A program made the position numbers and the translations under genes. Under the pieces are notes generated by a model that saw only the letters and a list, made by a program, of their open reading frames with translations, was not told the origin of the DNA and did not search any database. DNA of 64,000 nt from Flagellimonas flava (lineage in GTDB: Bacteria; Bacteroidota; Bacteroidia; Flavobacteriales; Flavobacteriaceae), in contig NZ_FQWL01000001.1 of NCBI RefSeq assembly GCF_900129665.1, positions 186,001 to 250,000 of the forward strand. The letters run 5' to 3'. Shown in pieces: positions 16,570-25,470 of this stretch (the first letter of the stretch is position 1; each line of letters starts with the position of its first letter).

Positions 16570-17075
16570 TGTATAAGGCTCTTTGAGAAATCGTTTAGTT
16601 CCTTTTGGACCACCTCAGGGATTGAACCATTTTCAATCCAACAATGTATATCTGACAAATAGTTCATCCCTAAATAGGCTGCTGTTTCTGTAAACGGCAT
16701 ATAGAATCCATGCTTTAGGTTTTTGTCTGAACCACAACTGATTACCGCCATATGCATCCCTCTTAACTTCCGCCCGGTATCTTTTTCTATTTTTAGGCAA
16801 TCTGAAATTCTATCAAAAAAGGTTTTCATAATTCCGCTCATGTTGTACCAATAAACAGGGGTTGCAAAAATGATTAGTTCGTAGTTGTCCACTATTTCTT
16901 GTATCAATGGATGAAAATCATCATTTCTATTGCGGAACTCATAATCGAATTCAGCAATGTTTTTTTGTTTTAAATCTATTATTGGATAGTCGGTTAAGGT
17001 ACTGACATAGGAACAGATTTTTTGAGTGTTCCCCTTACTATTTGAGCTTCCAAGTACTATGATTCCTTTTTTCAT
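16566..17075 (-). CDS. flavodoxin-fold NAD(P)H-dependent FMN oxidoreductase
   Basis: The 169-residue protein begins KGIIVLGSSNSKGNTQKICSYV, the FMN phosphate-binding loop of the flavodoxin-like fold. It continues with LIIFATPVYWYNMSGIMKTFFDR, the P-V-Y-W-Y signature of the NADPH-dependent FMN reductase / NAD(P)H dehydrogenase (quinone) family. It probably reduces quinones, nitro-aromatics or a metal with FMN. It is the first gene of the operon and overlaps arylamine N-acetyltransferase by 4 bp. Nitro-reduction followed by N-acetylation would be a sensible pair of steps, but that is inference. Confidence 0.88.
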   Translation of the reverse strand: MKKGIIVLGSSNSKGNTQKICSYVSTLTDYPIIDLKQKNIAEFDYEFRNRNDDFHPLIQEIVDNYELIIFATPVYWYNMSGIMKTFFDRISDCLKIEKDTGRKLRGMHMAVISCGSDKNLKHGFYMPFTETAAYLGMNYLSDIHCWIENGSIPEVVQKELNDFSKSLIQ

Positions 17076-17177
17076 TTCGTTATTTGAATGTATTTCGTGC
17101 CTTCATCCGGCATACTCCGTTGCTGGGCTTTCGCTTGGACGGAAAATCCCTTATAACTTTATTTAGAAGAAAGAAAA

Positions 17178-18926
17178 TTAATATCTCCAACTTTTTAAGT
17201 CGGCACCCTTTGGGGCCACGGTATGTAACTTCTCTACATATTTTTTAATGAACATACGATGATACCGCAACCGACTAATATGGTTTCCGTTTTCATGATC
17301 ACCGTTCCAACAGTGTTCCGCCCGATCCCCATAGTCAACCTCACCATTGTAATAGGGAGCACTGGTTTCGGATAGGATTTCCTCGGCAAGATATACCGCA
17401 TTGTTGAGGTAATAATTATCCATATCGCCACAATACAAGTGAATTTTATTTGCCCAGTCATTACCATGTTTTGCCCAGTCTCTTTTTAAAATATAGGCGA
17501 GATCATAGTTTTCTTTCCAGTAATCGGCAACCTCCCTGTCTATTTTCCCAGTTAGGCGGTCCCAGATTCTTTTGGGATAGCCCTCTTCATCCACTGGCGA
17601 ATACGTAGCTTCCCAAATATCCCATTGCTGTCCCGACCGACCTTTGGTACCCAATACCAATTCGCGATAATTCATATCCCGCAAAGTAGCATCCACATTC
17701 CCCAAATTGTCCCTATGCCCTGCGACCAGCGTTTTTCTGAATGTTCCCTCCTTGTAGTATGCATTCTCATCTTCGTAAATATTTACTAGACAATAGGCTC
17801 TAAAATCAATCGGGTCCGGGCAAGCAGCAAAACACATCCCGTATTCCTTGGGATATTTTACCTGGACCGCAAGAGCCTCCCATCCACCGGTACTTCCTCC
17901 GTACACAAAACGGGACCAACCCTCTCCTATACCTCTAAACTGCTTCTCGATATACGGGATGAGTTCATAAGTGATTGCATCACCGTAAGGGCCTTGGGCG
18001 GCACTGTTAACGGCGTAAGAATCATCATAGTAAGGAGTGGGATGTTGGATTTTGATTGCGATAACCCTTGGGAAATCGGGACCTGTCCAGGTTTTATAAA
18101 AATCATAGGCCTCCTGTTGTACAATGCGATTATACCCCTCAACATTAAATCGCTCGCTAAAGTCCGACTCAAGATTTGGGTCGGGTGGAGTCGTTCGAAA
18201 TCCCCCAAAATCACTGGGAAAATGCCCGTGCATGATTGCCAAAGGGTATGTAACATCAGGATGGGTTTCCCATCCTTCAGGCAACAATACATGAGCTCCC
18301 AAGTACATATCCCTTCCCCAGAAATCACTCAACATCTTGCTTTTGATTTTTATGTGCTTCACATATTTTGTGTCCTCAGGTTCAGCAATTGGAGGTATTT
18401 TCTGGTCAAGTTTTAGGGTAAGTTCAGGGAACTTCCCATTGACTATGGAGATTTTTTGGGGTGTGGAGTAAAGATTGCCTGGCGCCCGGTTCCATTGTTG
18501 TCCTTCCCCTCTATCCATGGGTAATTTTACAACATGTCCATCCGCTCGGTTGAAGGTTTCGTATTTGTGAAACAGGACTTGGACAAAAAACTCACCTGAC
18601 GGTAGATCTTTAAAACTATGAATAGGATATCCGAACGCTTCCATATCAAATTTCAGCGGCTCATTGGGTTTCCAGTCGGTAACATCCATCCCAAAGCCCT
18701 GGCAGGTTTTGGAATCATCCCTAAGTTGAAATCGGGGTTCGGTCTCATTTTGTTCCGAAATCAATACAATCAATCTTCCGTCCAAGGCGGCATCATAATG
18801 TTCTGATGGGAAAGAAAGTTCGATGTTTGCCGAGGTGTCGGAATCGGAACAGGAGAAAATGAATAGGGTGAGGATTAAAATAACTGGCGCGATTAGGTGC
18901 ATCAATGCTCTTTTGGGTTTTTTCAT
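17178..18926 (-). CDS. secreted esterase-like alpha/beta hydrolase, lipoprotein
   Basis: The 582-residue protein has a lipoprotein signal (Cys26 in LFIFSCSDSD). The acidic residues after the Cys resemble a surface-export signal, as in other Bacteroidota surface lipoproteins. Residues 30-175 form a beta-rich N-terminal domain; from about 190 onward it is a D-type esterase/feruloyl-esterase-like alpha/beta hydrolase. The nucleophile is S345 in YGGSTGGWE (GxSxG), a candidate acid is the aspartate in YCGDMDNYY, and the base is the histidine in AEHCWNGDH or GDHENGNH. It probably deacylates a polysaccharide or other ester at the cell surface. Neighbouring BNR-propeller and GH26 genes support a glycan role. 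Confidence 0.8.
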   Translation of the reverse strand: MKKPKRALMHLIAPVILILTLFIFSCSDSDTSANIELSFPSEHYDAALDGRLIVLISEQNETEPRFQLRDDSKTCQGFGMDVTDWKPNEPLKFDMEAFGYPIHSFKDLPSGEFFVQVLFHKYETFNRADGHVVKLPMDRGEGQQWNRAPGNLYSTPQKISIVNGKFPELTLKLDQKIPPIAEPEDTKYVKHIKIKSKMLSDFWGRDMYLGAHVLLPEGWETHPDVTYPLAIMHGHFPSDFGGFRTTPPDPNLESDFSERFNVEGYNRIVQQEAYDFYKTWTGPDFPRVIAIKIQHPTPYYDDSYAVNSAAQGPYGDAITYELIPYIEKQFRGIGEGWSRFVYGGSTGGWEALAVQVKYPKEYGMCFAACPDPIDFRAYCLVNIYEDENAYYKEGTFRKTLVAGHRDNLGNVDATLRDMNYRELVLGTKGRSGQQWDIWEATYSPVDEEGYPKRIWDRLTGKIDREVADYWKENYDLAYILKRDWAKHGNDWANKIHLYCGDMDNYYLNNAVYLAEEILSETSAPYYNGEVDYGDRAEHCWNGDHENGNHISRLRYHRMFIKKYVEKLHTVAPKGADLKSWRY

Positions 18927-19068
18927 GTTGTCTTTGGTTTTATTTATACTCGTGGTACTTATCGGGATAATTTCAATCAGAAGCCGCCCGTTTTGCTTTT
19001 ATTCGATTTTGGCGCTATCTAACAACGGATCACTTTCAGTTAAAACAGTATCAGTGTTGTCTATGTCT

Positions 19069-19437
19069 TTACACTTTCAAAAGACTTGGAAACTTTTTGT
19101 TCAAATAATCAAAAATAGTATGGGGTAACTTGTTTAGGTCCGATGTTAGTTCAACACATATGGAAATATGTCCATCGGGCATTGATTTCACAACCTGATA
19201 GAAATTTCCATACCCAATAATCAAGTGATTTAGTCCTCCGCAATCGATATTTCCCCTTTGACTGGTCAATTTGAGCAAGGTTGGATTTACCAATAGTTCT
19301 TCGTACTTGTCTGTCTCTCCAGATGAACTGTCAGAGGTATCCTGCCTTTGCCTATAAACAAGTTCATCACCCCTGTATAGGGCTACATAGCGGATTTCAA
19401 TGAATTCATCGAAAAGGGAAGTAATAATTTTTTCCAT
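19069..19437 (-). CDS. small protein of unknown function
   Basis: The 122-residue protein starts MEKIITSLFDEFIEIRYVALYRGDELVYRQRQD and has a later GLNHLIIGYGNFYQVVKSMPDGHISICVE. The alternation of two amphipathic helices and beta-strands, together with the phrase YVALYRGDELV, resembles a roadblock/LC7-type profilin-like fold. That is a pattern impression, not an identification. No signal peptide. It lies between the cupin gene (49 bp upstream) and the esterase gene, on the same strand. Confidence 0.6.
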   Translation of the reverse strand: MEKIITSLFDEFIEIRYVALYRGDELVYRQRQDTSDSSSGETDKYEELLVNPTLLKLTSQRGNIDCGGLNHLIIGYGNFYQVVKSMPDGHISICVELTSDLNKLPHTIFDYLNKKFPSLLKV

Positions 19438-19486
19438 ACTTATAATGTTGGATTAGCAAACACAATACGTTTTTTTATACTTGGTT

Positions 19487-19921
19487 TCACTCCTCGTAAA
19501 TGTCAAATTTATTCGACACAGACTTCATCAACTGATTATTTGTAAAATCATCTGGTGTCATCTTTGAAAGCTGTTCCAAAAAAACATCGAACTGCCCATT
19601 TTTGAAAATGGTAAGCATTTTACCACCCTGCGCGCATTTAGCCTCATGCCATACATTGGGGGGTACGGTGATCGTATCCCCTTCGTGCAAAACGATTGGT
19701 TGATCATCGAAAATCAATTCCATTTCACCTTCAAGCATATAGAACACTTCTGTCATTATCTTGTGATGATGTCTTTTTAAGTGAAATCCCGGTTTGATGG
19801 TATCTTCAACCAGACATAATTCTCCATTGGTATCTCTGGATGAGACTTTGACAAAACAGTGATCCTGTGAATAATTGTAGTTTTCCCCTTGTCCACTTGC
19901 CACGTATTTTTTTGATGCCAT
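19487..19921 (-). CDS. cupin-domain protein
   Basis: The 144-residue protein has a single cupin barrel. Motif 1 is GFHLKRHHHKIMTEVFYMLEGEMEL (metal ligands H53-H55 region and the following E), and motif 2 is LHEGDTITVPPNVWHEAKC. Both are complete, so it should hold a metal, as in isomerases, dioxygenases and epimerases of the family. The first 35 residues are less conserved. It may act on a sugar or small aromatic; not assignable. It is near the glycan-related lipoprotein genes, on the same strand. Confidence 0.85.
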   Translation of the reverse strand: MASKKYVASGQGENYNYSQDHCFVKVSSRDTNGELCLVEDTIKPGFHLKRHHHKIMTEVFYMLEGEMELIFDDQPIVLHEGDTITVPPNVWHEAKCAQGGKMLTIFKNGQFDVFLEQLSKMTPDDFTNNQLMKSVSNKFDIYEE

Positions 19922-20016
19922 AATCGGTTTAATTTAGTGCAACAATTCCTATGGTTCTTGCCATGACTTTAATTTGCTCATCCTTTGTCTGATCAATCAG
20001 GTTTTGTTTAATTATC

Positions 20017-22473
20017 TTAATCCGTTACCGGTTTACCGTGCCAAACACTGGACCCAAATGTGGTGAGGAACACGTTTTCCGTGTTATTTTCATCAACAAT
20101 TACCCGATGTCCCCAATGAAAGTCATAGTCCCTTAACTTTTGCCAGGTGTTGCCATAGTCTTCGCTCATATATGCCCCTTGATTGAAAGTATTGCAATAA
20201 ATCCTGCCAGATCTGTATTTGTCCACGGTAACATCATAAACATAATAGTTTTTATCGAAAATACGCTTCCAAGTAGTTCCGCCGTCTTCAGACATAAGAA
20301 TACCTCCATCCAAATCAATTGGGTTGTTGCCCCCAGTTGCCTCGGCTATTTTCCGGCCCACCATATCGCTCAAACTGATATCAGACCATGAACCCAAATA
20401 GAGTCGGTCAGGATTCTCCGGATCATATGTCATGCCATTTGGGAACAAGGTCTTTTCACCTAGGTCGACATTTGTCCAAGAATGGGCTCCATCGGTTGAC
20501 TTGTATACGGCACCCATAAAAACCTCCCTTCCCAATGCTCCGTTAAGATGCTGTGGAGTTGGACTTGTGATTAAATACAAGGTTCCGTTGGGCAATAGGG
20601 TAAGTTCAAAGGCAGCAAGGCTTCCTTTTATACCATTGTTGTGCAGCTTCCAATTTTTACCATCATCTATTGATTTAAAAACGCCTTTGCCATAAACGGC
20701 TACATAAAGTGTTCTGTTGCCGCTTGGGGAGTTTGGGTCTAAAACTATTGAGGTGGTGGGAGAATCGAAGTTCATACCCCCATTCGTTGGAGTCCAAGAC
20801 CGACCTCCGTCGGTAGACACTGCAACACCTCCTCTAGCATAATCCCTCCATTTGGGATTTCGTGTCATTTTCCCCCTGGGAAAGTCATGTAAAGATGACC
20901 AAACGGACCATAGTTTGTTTTTTACATCGGGATCAAATACCATCCAATAACAGGTGTTTTGCCACTCAACAGGGATTCCATTAGTAGATCTTGACCAACT
21001 TTTTCCTTGATCAAAGGAATGGTGATATCCGATATCTGTATAACTAACAGCAATATGTGATGTGTCCATTGGGTCAAAATGTACACCATAGGAAGTTGTT
21101 ACATCCAGTCCATTTGAGCGGTAAGTCCCATCCTTTGCCTTCGTGGAATATATGGTCTCCCAGCTTTCCCCACCATTCACAGTTTTCATACTTCGGTACC
21201 AATCGGTTACTATGGCCACATCGCCATCATTAGGGGCCACACCTACATCAATCAATCGAATAAAATCATTGCCAAAAGCTTTCTGTACCCAGGCATCTTC
21301 AAGATTTGAGGCATCCTTACCATCTCTCACCCCGTATTCACCAGATCCACCACCAGCTTTCCACACCCATTGCCAAGAATTGCCCGAATCAGATGATTTT
21401 AGGGCTCCAAACCAAATCGCATTTGTTCCGTCATCCTTCCTTTCCTCATAGCTGTTGGATACGATATATACGTTTTGGGCGTCGTTCTCAGCAGCGGCCA
21501 GGGTGGCATACGTAGGTAACGCATTCCCTTTGTTGGTGATTAGGACGCTGTTGTCCTGTTGCCAAGTTCTTCCATGATCACTGGATATCCAAAGTGCAGT
21601 TGGTGCCAATTTTCCTAAATCCCGATCGGGTTCCTTGTTGTGCAATCCGTAAAAAATAGACCTGCCTTCATTTGCAATGTTGCCCCCCGTTATTGAAAAA
21701 GCCGGTTTCATGGGTTCTGGATATTCAAAAGAGGTTATCTTCAAGGATTCCTTGTTTATAGAATTTACACCAGAAGCTGTAAAGGCTAGAACCTCTTGCT
21801 TGAGTTCCTTGGTATTTGTGAAGATAAAATCTATGTTTCCATCCAACTCCAATCTTTTCCAATCCTTTCCACCATCTTGTGAATGAAAAAGGAAATTTTC
21901 CAAACTAAAGTAAATGGTATTGGAATCATTGGGGTCTACTTTAATGTTTGTTACTGTTGGACTATGGGATTGGGAAACTGTTGTATCATCATAGATGTTG
22001 AACAGCGAACTTTCTTTGACCGCTAGGGTAAAGCTGGCATGGTCTCCGCTGAAAGATTCTTGTATGATATCCTCCTCAAAAGGATAGATTCTTTTCCAGG
22101 TTTTTCCGCCGTCTATGGATTTATTGAGCGTATTTGACCCAATAAATTGCACCTTGGGGTCGCTTGGGTCATATGCAAAGGAATATGATCCGTTGGGATA
22201 ATTGATTTGGGCATAGGATTTACCGCCATCTTGGGTATGATATGCACCTGTCATATCGCAACGAATCATAAAATCTTTCTCATCTGCATATGAAAAGGTT
22301 GGAACAAATGTAGAGCCACCTCCACCGGGGCCAATACGTTTCCAATTGGTCGGTTCCTGTTTGGGAACCTTGATATCCTGCTCTTTCTTTGCTATATCAC
22401 CGCAAGCAAAAAAACTCAAAACAATAATGCCGAAGATTGTACTTTTTACACCTTTTTTTTGGTTGGAAGTCAT
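20017..22473 (-). CDS. BNR-repeat beta-propeller lipoprotein, GH74-like
   Basis: The 818-residue protein has a lipoprotein signal (Cys24 in FFACGDIAK) followed by two seven-bladed-propeller-sized regions. Asp-box/BNR motifs recur through the length: STDGGRSW, SEDGGTTW, SIDDGKNW, SFDQGKSW, SIDGGKTW, SQDGGKDW and SEDYGNTW. The opening WKRIGPGGGGSTF and the pattern of the blades are like GH74 xyloglucanases and sialidase/VPS10-type propellers. GH74 aspartates at the active-site cleft cannot be placed with certainty, so activity is open. It probably works at the cell surface on a branched polysaccharide. Neighbours are a GH26-like enzyme and an esterase. Confidence 0.82.
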   Translation of the reverse strand: MTSNQKKGVKSTIFGIIVLSFFACGDIAKKEQDIKVPKQEPTNWKRIGPGGGGSTFVPTFSYADEKDFMIRCDMTGAYHTQDGGKSYAQINYPNGSYSFAYDPSDPKVQFIGSNTLNKSIDGGKTWKRIYPFEEDIIQESFSGDHASFTLAVKESSLFNIYDDTTVSQSHSPTVTNIKVDPNDSNTIYFSLENFLFHSQDGGKDWKRLELDGNIDFIFTNTKELKQEVLAFTASGVNSINKESLKITSFEYPEPMKPAFSITGGNIANEGRSIFYGLHNKEPDRDLGKLAPTALWISSDHGRTWQQDNSVLITNKGNALPTYATLAAAENDAQNVYIVSNSYEERKDDGTNAIWFGALKSSDSGNSWQWVWKAGGGSGEYGVRDGKDASNLEDAWVQKAFGNDFIRLIDVGVAPNDGDVAIVTDWYRSMKTVNGGESWETIYSTKAKDGTYRSNGLDVTTSYGVHFDPMDTSHIAVSYTDIGYHHSFDQGKSWSRSTNGIPVEWQNTCYWMVFDPDVKNKLWSVWSSLHDFPRGKMTRNPKWRDYARGGVAVSTDGGRSWTPTNGGMNFDSPTTSIVLDPNSPSGNRTLYVAVYGKGVFKSIDDGKNWKLHNNGIKGSLAAFELTLLPNGTLYLITSPTPQHLNGALGREVFMGAVYKSTDGAHSWTNVDLGEKTLFPNGMTYDPENPDRLYLGSWSDISLSDMVGRKIAEATGGNNPIDLDGGILMSEDGGTTWKRIFDKNYYVYDVTVDKYRSGRIYCNTFNQGAYMSEDYGNTWQKLRDYDFHWGHRVIVDENNTENVFLTTFGSSVWHGKPVTD

Positions 22474-22690
22474 GAGTTTGTATTTGACCCGTAGCGCTTG
22501 ATGTTTTGAAGGCAGGATTAGGGTTTTGACTTCTTAAAGTTACGGAAATTTGGGGTCGGTTAAGGTTTTTTAGACGACCCATCACAGACCTGTAACAACT
22601 ACTTATTGATAACGAAATGAACTGAACAAAAAACGGTTTTGAGTATTGGTTCAAACCCGTATTGGATGTCCATTGTACCGTGGTCCGTTT
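22474..22690. other. 217-bp gap with a terminator, otherwise unremarkable
   Basis: The gap before the BNR-propeller gene contains the hairpin at 22627-22660. I find no TAnnTTTG match on the minus strand for the propeller gene. Confidence 0.4.
22627..22660 (-). terminator. intrinsic terminator after the small basic-strand protein gene
   Basis: On the minus strand ACGGGTTTGA pairs with TCAAAACCGT (one mismatch in ten) around an 8-nt loop and is followed by TTTTTTGT. It begins 31 bp after the stop at 22691, a normal arrangement for a rho-independent terminator. Confidence 0.7.
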
Positions 22691-23026
22691 TTAGTCCAGC
22701 TCCATATATTCCGATTTTCCACCGGATAAATCCCCATTCAGCCAGTTCCAGTCAAATTCCAATTTGAGTTTTCCGTTTTCGGTCTTTGAAACAGTACCTT
22801 TTGAATGTCCGGCTTTCAATTCTCCATCGGTTGTAAGACATTGGTACAAGAGTTCTATTTTTGAATCTTGGGCCTGCTTTCCAATGATATGCCCCTCCAA
22901 TATTGCCCCTCCTTTGTACTTTGCGGTGATTGTTGCGCCGTTTTGAAAATAATGGAAAATGGTTTTATCTGAGGACAACCCACTTTTGTTTTCGGTCGTT
23001 ACAAAGATTTTATTGTCTAGATTCAT
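22691..23026 (-). CDS. small beta-rich protein, conserved hypothetical
   Basis: With ATG at 23026 the protein is 111 residues (the longer TTG start at 23056 is less likely). It reads as repeated short strands: FHYFQNGATITAKYKGGAILEGHIIGK, KIELLYQCLTTDGELKAGHSKGTVSK, KLKLEFDWNWLNGDLSGGKSEYMEL. Proteins of this pattern are widespread and often carry a doubtful N-acetylglutamate synthase label, which is not supported by any acetyl-CoA motif here. It is a single-gene unit with a clear terminator. Confidence 0.7.
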   Translation of the reverse strand: MNLDNKIFVTTENKSGLSSDKTIFHYFQNGATITAKYKGGAILEGHIIGKQAQDSKIELLYQCLTTDGELKAGHSKGTVSKTENGKLKLEFDWNWLNGDLSGGKSEYMELD

Positions 23027-23102
23027 GTTGCACGTTTTAGTTGATGTTAAAGCCAATGTTAGCGACTTTTTTAGTAGAACACTTTAGTATGAGTTTTTAA
23101 TA

Positions 23103-24233
23103 TTAGTGCTTTGGGTACCCCAATTGCTCAAAGAGTTCGGGTGATCGCTTCAAATAACGTTCTTTATTGGTTTCTTGGAACCAGGCTTCCGATATTTTTT
23201 CATTCGTATAAAGACGTGCATCTTTCCAATGCTGAATGCCTGGAATGGACAACTTTTGCCAGTTTTCGTTTATAAAGCTAACTGCCTTGATATTCTTGTT
23301 ATAGATGAAACTGAAAAAATTCACAAACCACTGATTCCAGACCTCAATATTTTCTTTATCAATGCCTTTGACCGGGCTCGATTCTGCAATCATTACTGGT
23401 TTCCCATGTTCTTTGGCAAAGTTCAAGACGTTATCACAATACGGACCGAAATCGGCACTTCCATAGGCATGCCCAAAGACCGAGATACCTACCCAATCCA
23501 CGTAATTGTCCCCGGGATACCACTCGGATAACTTATAGTCTTTGAATGGTTTGGAAGCGTATGAATGCCAAACAAAGGCAATATTGTCTGCTCCTTTTTT
23601 TCTTAACACATCAACGATTCGCCGGTATGCTTTTACATAGCTCTCGGGTTCCAATTCGTTATGTGGCCCGTCAAATTCATAGCCTATCCTCAGGTATATA
23701 GGTCGGTCCGTGGATTTTGCCCAAGCCGCGTATTTTTTAATGACCTTGTCATAATCGCCCTTACCTGCAAAGGTGGCAATATTCCATTTACCCACCATCC
23801 ACATGGCACTGTGCACAACAGTATCGGGAAACCAATCAACCAACATTTGGTGGTTCTGTGTGGTGCCGGTATTGTTTTTATGGGACTCCGCAATCCCTTT
23901 AAACTCCGGTATTCCCCAATAGGCCGACCAGCCACCTGGAATCTTACGATTGGGAAAATTCTCAAGATATTCTGAAATGCTTTCAACCGTCTGCCCCATA
24001 ATAAGTAGGGTTTTACCTGGAGGAGGGACAAATTTTGTCTGTTCGTAATTGTAAACAAATTCAGGATCAACCTCTGTATTGATTTGCGATAGCATATTTT
24101 CAATAGATGGTTCGGTTGATTCCGAATCTTTTGTTGTTTTTTCTTGCGACCACAGGAGCGGTGGTAAAAAGAATAGGAGAACAGTCGTTAAAAAAATAAC
24201 CTTGTTTTGGATTGTTGATTTACAAATTGCCAT
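23103..24233 (-). CDS. GH26-like glycoside hydrolase, exported
   Basis: The 376-residue protein has an N-terminal signal (VIFLTTVLLFFLPPLLWSQ, residues 12-30). A (beta/alpha)8 barrel follows with GH26/clan GH-A features: the acid/base glutamate E186 in LRIGYEFDGPHN and the nucleophile E284 in PVMIAESSP, nearly 100 residues apart as expected. W102 and W151-like aromatic residues line the cleft region. GH26 enzymes cut beta-mannan, sometimes xylan; the substrate is not decided. ATG 24233 starts the signal peptide well; GTG 24266 adds 11 polar residues. It lies 77 bp upstream of the small protein gene on the same strand. Confidence 0.82.
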   Translation of the reverse strand: MAICKSTIQNKVIFLTTVLLFFLPPLLWSQEKTTKDSESTEPSIENMLSQINTEVDPEFVYNYEQTKFVPPPGKTLLIMGQTVESISEYLENFPNRKIPGGWSAYWGIPEFKGIAESHKNNTGTTQNHQMLVDWFPDTVVHSAMWMVGKWNIATFAGKGDYDKVIKKYAAWAKSTDRPIYLRIGYEFDGPHNELEPESYVKAYRRIVDVLRKKGADNIAFVWHSYASKPFKDYKLSEWYPGDNYVDWVGISVFGHAYGSADFGPYCDNVLNFAKEHGKPVMIAESSPVKGIDKENIEVWNQWFVNFFSFIYNKNIKAVSFINENWQKLSIPGIQHWKDARLYTNEKISEAWFQETNKERYLKRSPELFEQLGYPKH

Positions 24234-24266
24234 AGGTAAAGTGATTTCTTTTTTTATTGAATTCAC

Positions 24267-24565
24267 TTGTTATTCTATTTTAAAAACAGCTTCTTATTTA
24301 AGTGCTTGATCGGTTATTGCCCATACAGGATGTTATGGCCAGTTTTACTATGAAATTGAAATTCCTAATAGTCCGCAACCCCTTAAAATTCTTTTCTTGT
24401 CATCCACCTTTTTACTTTGAATTGCATGCAACGGTCCGGCTATGATTCTGGCTTAGCAAATCCGTTAGGATTTTCAAGTTCGGAATCCAGCCGTTTAAAA
24501 GTAAGAAATGTTCATGGTCTTAACCAGCTACCGCAATCAATTATAGCCATTGTTTTAGGTAATTT
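24267..24565. other. 299-bp gene-free stretch
   Basis: No frame, repeat, hairpin with T-tract or TAnnTTTG match is convincing here. It lies between the GH26 gene and a markedly AT-rich GNAT gene, so it may be an old junction. Confidence 0.4.
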
Positions 24566-25054
24566 TTATTTATTTAAATCCTTGTACATAATGTGAGTAT
24601 CAACCAATCCTAATTCAGAATGTCTAAATCCTTTTGGTGTAGTTCCAATTATTTCAAATCCGTATTTTTTCCATAATTCAACTGCTCCTTTATTTGTACT
24701 TACCACAATATTGAATTGAATTCCCTCAAAGTTATTTTCCTTTGCTATCTTGAGAGAGTGTTCGCAAAGTTTTTTCCCAATTCCTTTTCCGTGAGAATTT
24801 GGGTTCACCATATAACTGCAATTTGCAATGTGGCTTCCTAAATCAATTTGATTGGGTTTAATGATATATGTTCCGAGTATTTGTCCATTTTCTTCAATCA
24901 CATATGTTTCCATATAATCCGCAAACCAATGTTTTTTTAAGTCCGCTTTTGGTGTATTTGGATTGAATACATAGGTATCTCCTGTTTCAATAACTTTTGA
25001 GAATATTTCCCAAACTTTATCAATATCTGTTTCTGTTGCTTTTCTAATGTCCAA
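24566..25054 (-). CDS. GNAT N-acetyltransferase, AT-rich
   Basis: The 162-residue GNAT protein shows DIRKATETDIDKVWEIFS at the start, LGTYIIKPNQ in strand 4, GKGIGKKLCEHSLKIAKE as acetyl-CoA loop and helix, and AVELWKKYGFEIIGTTPKGFRH near the end. It belongs to the phosphinothricin/small-molecule acetyltransferase type. The start is TTG at 25054, the only one that fits. Base composition differs from core genes: two 60-base lines inside it (24601 and 24661) have 19 and 17 G/C, against 35 in a line of purA. That, with its isolation, suggests recent gain. Confidence 0.8.
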   Translation of the reverse strand: MDIRKATETDIDKVWEIFSKVIETGDTYVFNPNTPKADLKKHWFADYMETYVIEENGQILGTYIIKPNQIDLGSHIANCSYMVNPNSHGKGIGKKLCEHSLKIAKENNFEGIQFNIVVSTNKGAVELWKKYGFEIIGTTPKGFRHSELGLVDTHIMYKDLNK

Positions 25055-25212
25055 TTTGTTCGTTTCTTAAATAACCAATAACACGTTTATATCCACAATT
25101 TACCTCATTCTATATGGATAACCTTCCTTTATAGGTGGATAAAACCTACTTTTTTAAGCACTTGTCATATATGGCATTAAACATTTATAGGCGTGTGCCT
25201 TTCTTTGGCTTT

Positions 25213-25470
25213 ATGAAAACTGAAAAGCTGACCAAAACCCAAAAGAAACAACTCTCCCGTTTTATTGTGGAACGATACGGCTCCCCACAGGAGTTTGCCA
25301 AGGTGCTGGACCGTAACCTGGAAATGCTCTTTTATATAGAGGAAGAGGTATTCACCCCACGGGAGGTGCAAGGGGTGGTCTCTGCCCTCCGGGGCATTAT
25401 TGTGGCCTTGCGACAGAAAAAACAAGCTGGTTCTAAACAGGTATGGTTTCCCTTAACTTCCGGCCCTTGA
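25213..25470 (+). CDS. small basic protein, unknown
   Basis: From ATG 25213 the product is 85 residues, mainly helical and basic (TKTQKKQLSRFIVERYGSPQEFAKVLDRNLEMLFYIEEEVF). A GTG at 25135 would extend it by 26 residues. The end overlaps the convergent DUF4386 gene by 38 bp. No family is recognised, though a helical plug-like fold is plausible. It is the best candidate in this interval on either strand, but an overlap of this size lowers confidence. Confidence 0.4.
   Translation: MKTEKLTKTQKKQLSRFIVERYGSPQEFAKVLDRNLEMLFYIEEEVFTPREVQGVVSALRGIIVALRQKKQAGSKQVWFPLTSGP

Noticed and set aside
22691..23056. N-acetylglutamate synthase label for the small beta-rich protein
   Set aside because: The protein is about 111 residues and has no acetyl-CoA motif; the label appears to be a carried-over annotation error.
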